Positions 34,752 to 46,039 of a stretch of 64,000 bases of DNA are shown here, in pieces. Each line of letters starts with the position of its first letter. The first letter of the stretch is position 1. The position numbers and the translations under genes were made by a program. Location: positions 51,415-115,414 of the forward strand of contig WIXG01000257.1 in assembly GCA_009869945.1 (NCBI GenBank). Direction: 5' to 3'. The stretch is from Mesaphorura yosii. Taxonomy: Eukaryota; Arthropoda; Collembola; Poduromorpha; Tullbergiidae. Below the pieces are notes generated by a model. The model saw nothing but the letters and a program-made list of their open reading frames with translations, had not been told where the DNA came from and made no database searches.

Positions 34752-36154
34752 ATGAGTTACTACATGAAATCTACGCCTGTGCCTGTGGCAGAAAGTAAAA
34801 GTAACGAATGCTTAGGATTGAAATGGGATCCAAGCGAAAGTGGCAGTGGAGAATTTGTGGAAGTGAAATTGATCCCGGAGTCAAAATCGGCGCCAGAGCA
34901 AAAGCAAAGGCAAAAGCCGCGGTCCAAGTCTAACCCCAAAAGTCGGGGCTGGCGCAGGTTTGCCGGAGTCTTCCTCACGCTTTTATCATGTGTCACATTA
35001 TCGCTTATGGCGCTAGTCACCAAAGTGCTGAAGGAGTACCACCCATTCACCCTCAGCTTCTGGAGGTACTTTGGCAGTGGAGTCCCGAGCTTCTTCATCG
35101 TGCTTTGGTATATTTACTGGAAAAAGGAGCAGATTCTTGCTCCACTGTGGCCTGAGGCTACGCCAGCTTCTTCCTCGTATTCAGTACAGAAATCAGCTGA
35201 TCGAGACAGAGATCAAGACTGGCGAGCTAATCTCTCTGGAATTCTGGTACGTATTTTAAATTCTGGCTTTTTTCGTTCGTCGTTCGAATTCTGAAGTGAT
35301 TACTTGTCTTTCTATTGCATTGCTTGTAGTCTCGTGGCTTAGTCGGAGTGCTCGTGACGATCCTCCGATTCTCTGCCCTGAAGTACCTGACACTCGCCGA
35401 CGTGTCTGTGATAACGCAGAGCTACAGCACAGTTGTCTTTGTATTCGCATTCCTGTTCCTTCATGAGAAGATCAGCCTCGTCGCGATCATTTCGGCGCTC
35501 CTGGCCATTTGTGGAGTCGCAGTGCTCAGTCGACCACCGCTGATCACTGGCGAGTCGACGTTTAACGAAGATACACTCGTAAGTCTACTTATCAGTAAAA
35601 TTGCGGCGAGGCAGCAGCGTCGTGAAATCTCAGCTGTACTTTAGCATTTGGCTGCTGCTACTTCCACTTTTGGCAATTTTCAGGTGGGAATCGGTTTCGC
35701 ATCGGGCGCAATGTTTGCCTCCGCAATCTCCATCGTCCTCACGCGCAAGCTCCGACGCATCAACTTCGCGCTGTTGACCTGTGGAATTGGCCTCATTGGA
35801 ATGGTGATCAGTGGCGGGCTCGCAGCCGGCTTCGGAGTCTTCAAACTGCCACGCTCAGCCAACGACTGGCTCCTGAGCCTGTCCGTCTCGGGTCTCGCCT
35901 TCGTCTCGCAGATTATGTCCGTCCTCGCCATCAAGTACGAGGAGGCTGGCGTCATCTCCATCGTCAAGATTTCTTACGTGCTCTTTGCGATCGTGTGGCA
36001 GATCCTCTTGCTTCGGGTGTACCCGGACATGATCTCGATGCTGGGCGCGGCAATCGTCTTGAGCGCTCTCGTGTTGACGGGAGTCAGAAAATGGGTGAAT
36101 ACGCTGCCAGAGTCGAACCGAATCAAAGAGGAGTTGAGGTGCTTTTTGCTATAA
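34752..36154 (+). CDS. SLC35G1-like EamA membrane transporter, array member 3
   Basis: Three exons (34752-35246, 35330-35578, 35684-36154), all joins in phase 0, giving 404 residues. The soluble N-terminus of about 70 residues is Lys/Gln/Ser-rich. The first EamA unit has LVTKVLKEYHPFTLSFWRYFG and, after the intron, SRGLVGVLVTILRF, LADVSVITQSYSTVVFVF, LHEKISLV and SRPPLITG. The second has LAIKYEEAGVISIVKISYVL and VYPDMISMLGA. The tail RKWVNTLPES...RCFLL is 22 residues. It is the most intron-poor intact member. In place of the usual FSSP element it has TQSYST. An ATG at 34752 follows an in-frame stop-free but ATG-free lead. AATAAA at 36230. Confidence 0.87.
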
Positions 36155-37023
36155 ACCTTGTGCTATTGATTTACTAATGAGTCATTAATCCCTAATCAAA
36201 CTAATAATGTGATTCGCAAGTCTCAAGTAAATAAAATCATTAATTTCTACTTTCGTATGCTACACACATGTGCCGATTCTGATGAAATCACAATCAGTCA
36301 CAAATCTCTTCATATTTTGACTTCTGGAGTTTAATATTTAGAATTGGAATTGAACTGGGAGCATGGAATCTATAAATAGAACCGTGTGCTGCGTAGTGCG
36401 CAGGTAGTGTAGACTGACGGAAAGGAAAAGTACCGGTTCTGTCATTCTCTGTACTATTCTGCCCGCAAGAAAATCGATAAGAAAAACACATGGTGGTGGC
36501 TCAGCTGGATAAATGAAATAATGAAATGGGCTTCTTCCATTTCAACAGCATTCAGTCAGTTGGTGACTTGACTTTTCATTTCATTCACATGTCTTTCCAT
36601 GTTAATTGCAATTCCAAATAAATAAAGCCGCTGTTATTTTGGCGAACTGTGCAACTTGGCAAAATTCCATAGCTCTAGCTCGTCGGACAGATACAAAAGC
36701 TCTACGACGTCGCCGACGACCTTGATATTGAGCCAATGCAGCCAGTGCGTGTGTACGTGACGTTTTGTAGGACTCAGGCTCAATTCAAGTGTTTGGTTTA
36801 CTATAATTTAGTACCTCGTAGTTCGTGACGACCTAATCCAACTAATCATATCACTTCAGAGTTCAGAATCGGACGTGAGTACCATGCAGGCAGGCAAAAT
36901 AGCAACGTCACGCCAGGCACTTGACACTCGTGTCTATAGTAAAGCAGACGCCAATCAGCTGGACAGCTCTACATAAAATTCAGTTAACCCTTTAAAGTGC
37001 CCGACCGGAGTGTCCAAGGTACG
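36155..37023. other. spacer between array members 3 and 4
   Basis: AATAAA at 36230 belongs to member 3. A TATA-like tataaataga at 36371-36380 is far from the next start, and only a very short ORF follows it; it could serve a long 5' leader of member 4. No other feature recognised. Confidence 0.45.
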
Positions 37024-38674
37024 ATGGTAAAGCTGGATAGACTGGGCACGCCAGAAACGAATCCACATCAGCGTTTGGTAATAAAATCTAAATCCGCAAC
37101 CGAAGCCGACGACGAGTCGTCCAATCCACTAATCTTGAAGATCTTGGACAATAATAACCACAGCCGTCGCCACACGTCATTGCAAATAGTGAGTAATGAG
37201 GCTAAACTTAGTGGGCATGAATCCGTTCAGTTATTTCGCCCTGCCAAAGACGGCGATGGTGAAGGTGAAGGCGAAGGCGAAGAGTGGTCCTGTCAGAAAA
37301 GTAGTGTAAAGAGTCAGGAGCAAATTAACCTGCCTCAACCTGCTCAAAGTTGTCCACCTGCCAAAGTCGGATGGAGACGGTACATTGGAATCAGTCTCGC
37401 ATCGATGGCCAGCGTCTGCTTCTCACTGGCCATTCTGATTGTCAAATCTGTGCCACAAATTCATGCCTTCAGCTTTGGAGTGTGGCGATTTTTAGGTGAG
37501 TTTCCTCTACTCTTGACCGAAGAACAAATTCTCGAATTCTTAGACCATTAACTGATCCTTTGGTACTTTTGCATTTACTTCGTGTAGGCATTTTCATACC
37601 ATCCGCCCCAATGTTAATAGTCATGAAAATCAGATCGGCGCAGGATCAGAAAATATTTGGGACGATTTGGCCGCTGACTGAGCGCGCGAAGCTCAAAACG
37701 TTTGTGTTCCTGATTGTAAGTTTTCCCAGGTGCAAATTGACACTGTAATGCTATTGTCTGTCCCAACTGCTAGTTACTAATTACTAATTTGTCTCGTATC
37801 CTACCATTTCAGCTTCGATGTGTTCTTGGCTGCACAGCGATTGTGCTGCAGTATTACGCGCTGAGTTACATGGACATTGCCGACGCGACGGTGATAGCAT
37901 TCAGTACACCGGTAAAATTATTATCGACGACATCGAGCAATCTCGTGCGATAAGTGGACAAATGCTGATTACTTTTCTTGTTCCTCCAGTGTTTTGTGAC
38001 ATTATTCGCATGGGTCTTCCTTGGCGAGTCGTGCGGAATCGTCCCGATCTTCGCGGCACTCTGCAGCCTGCTCGGCGTGACGATTGTCTGTCGACCACCG
38101 ATTTTGCAAGGCGAAAGTTTTAACGAGCACCTTTTGGTAAGTCGCAACATTTCTGTGTTGTGGCGTGAACCTTTTCCGATACCGAAATTGTTCTTCTTTG
38201 CAGATCGGCATCGCGTTATGCTTCACGGCGATGATCTGCGGCACGATCGTCTTCATCGTGCTTCGCTGCCTCCGAAACACAAACGTGGGTCTGATCACGT
38301 GTTCTTTCGGCTTCATTGGAGTCGTGCAGTGCTCCATTTTGTGTGCCATCATCGCTAGGTTTGACATTCCACAAACTGCCTGGGAATGGTGTCTCGTGCT
38401 CAGCGTTGGTGGCCTGTCATTTGTGGGTCAGACACTCATCACGTGCTCGCTCAGGTTCGAACAGGCCAGCGCTATTTCCCTTGTCCGGAGCTGTGATGTC
38501 ATCTTCGCCTTCGTGTGGCAGTACATATTTTTGGATGTCGAGCCGGACTTGTACAGCCTGCTCGGGTCGACGCTCGTCATCTTCTCTGTGTTCTTGATTG
38601 GCGTGCGAAAATGGGTGACTGATCTGGGGCCTGAAGAACGGGCGCGGAGGCGGTTATGGTTTATATTAAAATGA
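37024..38674 (+). CDS. SLC35G1-like EamA membrane transporter, array member 4
   Basis: Five exons: 37024-37495, 37588-37715, 37813-37911, 37990-38136 and 38204-38674, giving 438 residues. The N-terminus (about 120 residues) includes a Gly/Glu run (GDGEGEGEGEEW). The body has AILIVKSVPQIHAFSFGVWRF, where the usual YHPF is IHAF, then MDIADATVIAFSTP, FLGESCGIV, CRPPILQG, LRFEQASAISLVRSCDVIFAF and a tail RKWVTDLGPE...WFILK of 22 residues. Introns split after WRFLG (phase 1), as in member 7, and after FSTP (phase 0), as in member 9. AATAAA at 38680, six bases after the stop. Presumed polytopic carrier of unknown substrate. Confidence 0.87.
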
Positions 38675-39416
38675 TCTTGAATAAAAACTGAAAACTGAAC
38701 TATGAACCTTGATCGAAGTCTTTGATTGCCCCAAAGCACAAAATGCTGATGCTGGATGCAGAAATTCTCGCCTAATTTATGATTGCTCAGCCCAACTCGT
38801 GAAGCCCGTTCCACTTTAAACAAGTTTCGATGCAAAGCGAGCAAAATCGTGAAATTAAGACGGAATTCAACCTGCTGAGGAAAAAACCATGACGCTCAAC
38901 TCATTCTTCCTGCCAATCTCACTTCAGCACTGTCATGAATCCATAATTAGGCTTTTAGTTCCGAAAGGCAGCCGACAAGATATGCCCACCGCGAGTGACA
39001 TAATTCTGAGATAAATACCGGATTTGATTCGTTGAGATTTGCATCGACATGACTCCTGGCATCGTGCGGTCTGGAACTGCGCGTTAACTACTCGATCGTC
39101 ATGTGTTTGCATGCCCAAATCAATTCCAGCCCTGATCTCATGTAAATCTCCATTCCACTCCCTTCACCTTTCACTTCATCCTTCATGTCATCACAGGTTC
39201 CATTGAACTTACGCCTTCGAGGTAGGTAAGAAAATTTACGTGTTCTGGGGCAGGGCTGAACTCCTATAGGGAACGACGCCAAGAGAACTGCGGCGGATAT
39301 AAAAAGACTTGCTAGCACTTAGAAACCAGATAGATTTGTATCTAGCAAGTTGGCGAGTGCGAGCAAAGCAAGAATTAACGTCTGTTTAAGAGATTTAAGA
39401 CACTTTAACGTGCAAA
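38675..39416. other. spacer between array members 4 and 5
   Basis: It contains the TATA box at 39298. No gene, RNA or repeat recognised. Confidence 0.5.
39298..39305 (+). promoter_or_regulatory. TATA box of array member 5
   Basis: TATAAAAA, about 119 bases before the ATG at 39417; a start site about 30 bases on would leave a leader of about 90 bases. Confidence 0.5.
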
Positions 39417-41161
39417 ATGGCTCCTTTGAAGTCCACGCTTCGAACTCGCGTAGAATCACTAAAGGACACAATTTACCAAATTTCGTTTAATTCTGACGCG
39501 CATAAAGTTGATCTGGCTGACAAACAGTACAAACAGTGAGCGGATACCTCTCTTATCAGGCTTGATCGTAATCATGTAGTCACTTTTGACCGTTTGCCTC
39601 TTTAGAAGCGAAGTCGCGGTTGCAGGAGCTGCAGGCGATGAGTCGGGCGGCTGCAGCCTCGTTTCGTCAAAGTCGTACGATGACTTTGACCGCTCCTTCG
39701 TCTTCTCGCCAATCAGTCCAATCGTTCGAGAGGAGCCAGCATCAGGCGCAGGCGGCTCGTCGAATGTTGACCTTGAGAACATTGAGAATGGAAAGCAAGA
39801 GAGCAAAAACAAGTCGAACTCAAGGCCAACACCAATCAAGCCCGGATACAGGAAATTCGTCGGACTGTTTCTCGCATTCCTTGCCACATTCATCTACTCC
39901 ATCGCCACGCTTGTCGTAAAGCTCCTGCAAGACTATCACCCTTTCACGATCAGTGTCTGGAGATTTCAAGGATTCATCATTCCCTCCATTCCGACCATTC
40001 TCTACCATATGTACAGCGAAAAGAAACCGGTGTTTGGAGCCGTCCTCCCGTTGACAACGAAAAAGAGCTGGAAGTATATGCTGCTTATCTTTGTACGTGC
40101 TTGATTTGATGCGGTATCCGAACAATGTATGAATATAAATTGAACATTGGCCTGATACGGAAATTTTGTCATCCTTTGCATTGCAGCTTCGGTCGGTTAC
40201 CGGTTGCTCCGCCGCAATTCTCCAAATCTACGCTGTGCAAATGATCAACATGGCTGATGCTTCCGTCATCGTGTTCTCGTCTCCGGTTTTTGTGACAATT
40301 GTGGCCCACGTTCTCCTCAGAGAGAAAGCCAATTGGTTCTCAATCATCTGTGCCCTATTCACGTTCGCTGGAGTTGTTGTAAGTTCACAATATGAAAATC
40401 TGGAATAGTTCGTGCCAGCGTCTATTTTCAAACCTTAATTAATTACTTAGATAATTGCAAGACCACCAATGCTGACTGGAGAGTCTTTGGATGACACGAC
40501 TTTGGTAAGTTTAGGGTATAAATTCCTAATTGTGGACCGGCAGTTTTAAGCCGGATTTTTAATTAGGGATTAATTGTATTTTTCGATCTCTTTTAAGCTC
40601 GGAAGCGCAATGGCTTTGGGTTCGATGATGCTAGCAACGCTGGTGTACATCATCCTTCGGTTTTTGAGAGAGGTAAGGCGATAATTTCAATGTGGCTTTA
40701 AATGGATGCTTGTTTAAGACTCCATCGACCCATGACAGTTAACCGACACGCAATCCTGATTTTAGATTCACTATTCCGTGATCACAATCTCATACGGTGT
40801 TCTGGGCTCAATCGAGTCCATCATCCTCGCCCTGGTCGCCGGCGTCTTTGAGTTTCCAGCAGACCCTTGGGAATGGATTCTGGCTCTGGGGCTCATCCTC
40901 TTCACTTACGCGGGGCAAACCGCTTTGATACTCGCCCTCAAGTTTGAAGAAGCTGGCCCCGTGTCGCTGATTCAAACGACGGACGTCGTATTCGCATTTT
41001 TGTGGCAGCTCATCTTTCTGGGCGTGTATCCAGACATGTACAGTTTAGTCGGGGCAATCGTCGTCGTCACAGGCGTGACCGCAATCAGTCTCCGCAAATT
41101 CATGGTGAATCTTCCCGAGGATCATCCGACCAGAGTTCGTTTCGCATTTTGCCTCAAATGA
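39417..41161 (+). CDS. SLC35G1-like EamA membrane transporter, array member 5
   Basis: Six exons: 39417-39535, 39606-40092, 40187-40378, 40451-40504, 40598-40672 and 40766-41161, giving 440 residues. The first exon (MAPLKSTLRTRVESLKD...) joins in phase 2 to the second. The body is the most typical of the array: TLVVKLLQDYHPFTISVWRFQG, LRSVTGCSAAILQIYA, MADASVIVFSSPVFVTI, LREKANWF, ARPPMLTGESLDD, LKFEEAGPVSLIQTTDVVFAF and VYPDMYSLVGA. The tail RKFMVNLPED...FAFCLK is 22 residues. It has an intron after LRFLRE, shared in position with member 7 only. The small 54- and 75-base exons would be missed by simple ORF calling. Confidence 0.88.
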
Positions 41162-41885
41162 ACACCAGCACGAGAGCATTTTCCCTTCCGAATCGCCGTG
41201 CTGCTGACGGCCGCAGGCCGAAGTGTTTTAAAAGGACTTTAATAACATCTGATTTCGTCTGCTGATAACTGATTAACGATGCGTGCACGCAATTACGGCA
41301 TGCTACGAGAATGCTCGATTTTAATTGTAAGTTTTTTTTAATATCCATGGTGGTTTTAGTTTTGAGACTCTTATCATTTGGTGGTAATGTCTTTCTTGTC
41401 TCAATGTGTGCGTGTGGTTTCGAATGTGATTGTAGTAATTTACGAAGATCGGCAGTTAGATCTGAATAAAGCTGATACTAATAAGTGATGTCATTCCAAG
41501 CGTATACTATCTGCCAACATCGTTCAGCTTAAGTCACACCACACCACAAGAAGAAAGCAGAAGACCGGGCGCCTTCTGGATTTAAATTTCAACCACAACC
41601 GATACGAAGTAGCTTGCAACTGATTAGTGTGATTAGTCTGGGTTTTAAATAACGACCGATGAATCCTTACGCATCAGAAGCGATAAGACTGGACTGCAGG
41701 TGCTGAAAAAAAATAACTGGCCACAGATCCTAACGATTGGCTGATTAGCAAGCAGACAAGCAGAATTAGCAAGTCGTTGGGCCGTTGAGTTTATCGCCGG
41801 AGTTAATAAATAAAGCGCTTGAGTACTCAAAGGTGGTCCGTCATTGTTCTACTGGCGTTTGATTGAGCTCTCTTGAATTTCCGAA
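41162..41885. other. spacer before the pacifastin gene
   Basis: No gene recognised. Possible AATAAA signals near 41464 (member 5) and 41803. Confidence 0.5.
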
Positions 41886-42363
41886 ATGGCTAAGTTGTTT
41901 GTATCCTTCGTGCTTCTGACAGTTGTCTGTCTTCACGTATCAGTGGAAGCTTTCGTGAAAAGAGCGCCAACGCCGCCGCCTGATCCGAGTTTGCCTACGC
42001 GTAAGTATTTCTCTTTCTCTCCTGGCTATCTTCTTTTCGGTTTTGTTCAAGGACGAATTTCTGACCACTCAACCCTATTCCTCTACAGCTCTTTGTCCAC
42101 AAGGCCTGAAATGGATCGAGGACTGCAATTCGTGCTTCTGCAACCCCAAAAGTGGACTCACCGGCTGCACAGCTGCTGCCTGCCCGCTGAATGTCACTGC
42201 AGTCCCTTTCCCATGGCCGCAAATGATTCCGAAATTCAAACTGCCTGTGGGCTCGCCTCCGATCACGATTTCGAACAAAGTAGCAAGACAGCTTGTCCGC
42301 ACGGACGCGCCCGCACCCGCTGCTGCTGACATGGCCGATGCTGATTTTTATGATATGGTCTAA
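41886..42363 (+). CDS. secreted peptide with one pacifastin-type inhibitor domain
   Basis: Exons 41886-42000 and 42089-42363 join in phase 1 and give 129 residues. A signal peptide covers about residues 1-22 (MAKLFVSFVLLTVVCLHVSVEA). The single domain follows C-x9-C-x2-C-x1-C-x8-C-x4-C, with the family signature KWIEDCNSCFC and TGCTAAAC. This is the pacifastin light-chain-type serine protease inhibitor pattern, typical of arthropods. A Pro-rich lead and a long C-terminal extension of about 60 residues (NVTAVPFPWPQMIP..., ending FYDMV) are unusual for the small peptides of this family. Predicted extracellular protease inhibitor. AATAAA at 42481. It lies inside the transporter array, unrelated to its neighbours. 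Confidence 0.85.
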
Positions 42364-42738
42364 AGTTCTAAGGCTCTCAGCATTCTTACCTCTCTAACGT
42401 GCCATTCTTACTTCCATCTTTGAATCTTTTATCGAATTTATGTTAAAAACTTTATATGGATTTGATAAATTGAGTCGGCAAATAAATACTAAGCAGTTAT
42501 CTCGGCACTCGAAAGAGCAGCAGTAAAAATATTGCTTCTCTGCACAGGAACATTAAATTACAACTGTTTACTCGTTTTGGCTTATTGTAAGAAAAACAAT
42601 TTTGTAAACGACAATCAGCAAGGAACGCCTGCCTGGCTTGAATTATTTTCATTCCATATTCGAAATCCTCCGATTCTTATTCATTTCGTCGAGATTCCCG
42701 TGCAGTGAGTCCAGTCCTGTGCCCGTCGGTGCATCAAG
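42364..42738. other. 3' flank of the pacifastin gene
   Basis: AATAAA at 42481; nothing else recognised. Confidence 0.5.
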
Positions 42739-43831
42739 ATGGAACCATCAGAGTTCATCACGAAGCTTATCAACCTATATCATTTCCACGTAGTTCATAA
42801 TGAGGCTGATAAGGCCATCGTCCAGGAGCTGGTGCTTGAAAAGTACAGAAACTTGGAAACTGTTGACGAGTTGCTGAATAAAGGTCTCGTTGGCAAAAGC
42901 AGTGGCAGAGATCACGAAGGTCAGGCCGCTCAGGTGAGTTAAGCAATCGTTAATTATTATGCGTTATCACGAATCTGTAATCTGCACTGCGCGGCAAACA
43001 TCACGTTATACTGCACTTTCGTATTCGTATTCGTACACAGGATCACGCTGACCTTGAACTCAAAATACTGCGTTCGCGTCCATTTATTGTTGCCACTACG
43101 GCTGATGGCCAACAACTGGAAATTCCGACCAGTCCTACCAGTACGCGCGGAAACACCTTCCAGTCTTGGCTCCACTGCTGCGTAAGGATGAAGAGACCCA
43201 GCCAGTCAAATTCTACCCACAGAATAAACCACCACCAACGATGGTCCTGCCCTTTCATTAACAAGATTCGGATGCCCTGATGAATGCCTTCGGTAAGGAG
43301 GCAGGCTCAAATGACCTTCTAGAATTTTACGGATTGCGATTGCGATGGGACTCTTAGCTCGTCTTTTCTTGCAGTTGCAGCACCGACCTCCACGATCTGA
43401 AAACATTCACCAGAGGAAACGACCCTTTTCTGATTCCAGCGTGGTTGGTTCAGCTTCCCGAGGATTATGTCGGCCACATTATTGAAATTAAGCATACTCC
43501 TGTCAAAGTCAAAAACCCGAATGAACCGAAGGAAGAACTGGACACCCTCGCAGACATACAAAACAAAATGAAGTTGACCATGGTCACCAAACGAGAAATC
43601 TACGACGTCCTCAGAAGAATTCCGGAAAGTAACGGAAAGGAACCGGGACTGTCCTTTGGGAATTTCATGTTCGCCATGGGAAATCTTGAATTGGCTGAAA
43701 AGAAGCGGATATTGAGGGCAGGTACGTTTTTCTTCACTCTCGATCGTGAACGGCTGTGCGCGATTGTAATGTCGAAGCCCCGGCACACTGCGGTACTCAA
43801 CCTGAAGCACCAGCACCCGTTCCATTTCTGA
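42739..43831 (+). pseudogene. broken gene of unknown family
   Basis: Exon 1 (42739-42933) starts MEPSEFITKLINLYHFHVV and ends at a good donor after GQAAQ. A second exon from about 43041 opens with DHADLELKILRSRPFIV but changes frame near 43120-43145. The new frame (ARKHLPVLAPLLRKDEE...) meets an in-frame TAA just after MVLPFH and then continues in the same frame with QDSDALMNAFGKEAG to a second stop. A last piece from about 43378 reads TDLHDLKTFTRGNDPFLIPAW and LPEDYVGHIIEIKHTPVKV, ending near ELAEKKRILRA at a donor or running on to 43831. Charged, soluble-looking protein with no recognised domain. One frameshift and one stop argue for a pseudogene; an intron I cannot place remains possible. 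Confidence 0.5.
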
Positions 43832-44297
43832 ACTGAAGAATTCCATTATCGCTTGTTGATGGCTCACGCGAAGCTTGTGATTGAAATCCTGACGAAAGAA
43901 TTACTCGAATTACGACAAGACAGTGCGAATAAAACAAAATTTTTGCGTCGTGCTGTTAAATTAGATGATTTTAGAGTATCATCTCATGATCACGGCTTGC
44001 TCACTCGATTCGCATTTGCATAAAATTTTCCTATAAGAAGCATGATTTGACGCTTATTTTTTCATTTCGCTGACTCAATCGTTGTCAATCACCAGTTTCA
44101 CCAGACCACGTTTCTCCTTTGTACAAATTAGTGCCGCGCATGTAATGATGGTGATTGACATCAATGGATTCCCTTTCAATCGGTGGGAAGTCACGGAGGC
44201 ATGCTTAAAAGGAGAAGAGATTCAAAGTCCAGGCATTATCAGTACCGACGCGGTGATTTACTGAATTACCGTACTTTGTTTTAAAAAGGGCAGAAAA
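43832..44297. other. spacer before array member 6
   Basis: No gene, RNA or repeat recognised. Confidence 0.5.
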
Positions 44298-45960
44298 ATG
44301 GAGCACAGGTAAGAAACTTGAACTTCCTTCCCATCTTCGTTCTTCGCTGCAGTTCATGCAAAAGCCTATTTGATTTTGTCCAGCACTCTTGGAATTCCTG
44401 GTACCTACACCAATCTGAGTCCCAGCCACAGTCAGCGGCTCACGAACGGCATCCACTGTGAAGACACATTATGGACAGTCACTTCCGATCTGGAAAAATC
44501 ATCCTACAGAGCGCCCGCCGGAAAAAAATGGAGTAGCAGCGGATCCGCCACAACAAAGAAAGGAGACCCGGACGCTGAATCGGAGTCGGCTAAAGCAAAT
44601 GGCGCTGACGCCCCGTGCTACCTACGTTACGCTGGAATCGGATTTGGCGTCCTCGCCAGTATTGTCTTCTCCCTCAGCACCGTCGTCGTCAAAGAAATTC
44701 AGGACTACCACGCCCTGAACATCAGCATTTGGAGGTTTCAAGGCGTTCTTCTTCCAGCACTGATGGTCATCCTGTTCACGAAGCTTTTCCGGGAGAAAAA
44801 CGAACTGTTCAATGCGCTGCTACCTCTGAGCGTGCCTGGGGCGAAGAGAACGTGGGTGACACTTCTCGTGAGTGATAAATCAAATGAAACCAACAAAGCA
44901 TAATTGCTTTTAGTATTGACATAAAGATGCTGTTTTTCTTACAGTTGAGAGGCGCTACGGGCTGTGCAGCTGTCGTATTCCAAATTCTATCTCTTCAATA
45001 CTTGGATATTGCTGACTCGTCCGTCATCTGTTTCAGCACTCCAGGTGGGACTTAATTAGATTAGCAATCAGTAATCAGTCAATCAGCGATCAGTTAGTGA
45101 ATAGTGAAGAATGAACAATTTAATCTGACTTCATTCACTTGGCCTGGCTTTGCAGTATTCGTATCGTACTTGAGTCATTGCTTCCTCGGAGAAAAACTCG
45201 GAATCGTGCCAGTCACCGTCTCGCTCTTTACCCTGATGGGCGTTGTGATCATCACAAGGTTAATTAATTACAGTTAATCCGTAACTTGTCCACATAGTCG
45301 ACATATGTGAATTCACGTTTTACTGTTTAATTCAGACCTCCGTTCCTGACCGGGGCGGATTTCGACCTGAACACAGTTGTAAGTGTATCAAGTTTTGTTG
45401 TTCCTACTTCTGCCTGCGTTGCGTGTTCTCGCATTAATGGCATATCTCTAATCTGGTTATCCGATGTTTTATCCACATTTCACTCACAGATTGGCGCTGC
45501 AATGGCCTTCGGTTCGATGTGTTTTTCTGCCATGATCTTCATCATCCTGCGGCTCCTTGGCGGTGTACCGAACCCAATCGTGCTGACAGCGTTCGGATTA
45601 GTTGGAAGCATCATCTGCATCGTGGTTGCAGTTGCAATTGCTTGCCTCCAGTTGCCTCTAACTCAAGTAGATGTGTTCCTCGCCGTCGCGCTGGGGCTCC
45701 TGACATTTGTCGGGCAAGTTTTCTTCACGCTAGCCCTCAAATACGAGCAAGCAGGACTCATCGCACTCATTCGAACTGGCGACGTCGTGTTTGCATTCCT
45801 CTGGCAGTTTATCATCTACCAAATGATTCCAGATTTCTACAGCGTGATTGGAGCACTGATTGTCGTGACCGGAGTCGTTGTTATTACAGCGAGGAAATGG
45901 ATAAGCGTACTCTCGGACGATAATCCACTCAAGCAGAAGTGCTGGCTAATCTTAAAATAA
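44298..45960 (+). CDS. SLC35G1-like EamA membrane transporter, array member 6
   Basis: Six exons: 44298-44308, 44384-44867, 44945-45044, 45156-45258, 45336-45378 and 45490-45960, giving 403 residues. The first exon is only 11 bases (MEH plus two bases), a plan shared with member 7. The body has STVVVKEIQDYHALNISIWRF, LDIADSSVICFSTP, LGEKLGIV, RPPFLTGADFDLN, LKYEQAGLIALIRTGDVVFAF and a tail RKWISVLSDD...WLILK of 22 residues. The intron after FSTP is phase 1, one base off the phase 0 join of members 4 and 9. The 3' end lies 79 bases from the 3' end of member 7 on the other strand. Confidence 0.86.
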
Positions 45961-46039
45961 AATGCTTTGGCCGTAGAAAGCGTATGACCTTGACTTTGAC
46001 TTTGGGTTTTAATAAATAGCAGCATGGTCACTTTTACTT

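Noticed and set aside
36371-36380. TATA-like tataaataga
   Set aside because: No gene start within a plausible distance; only an 8-codon ORF follows, so not listed as a promoter.
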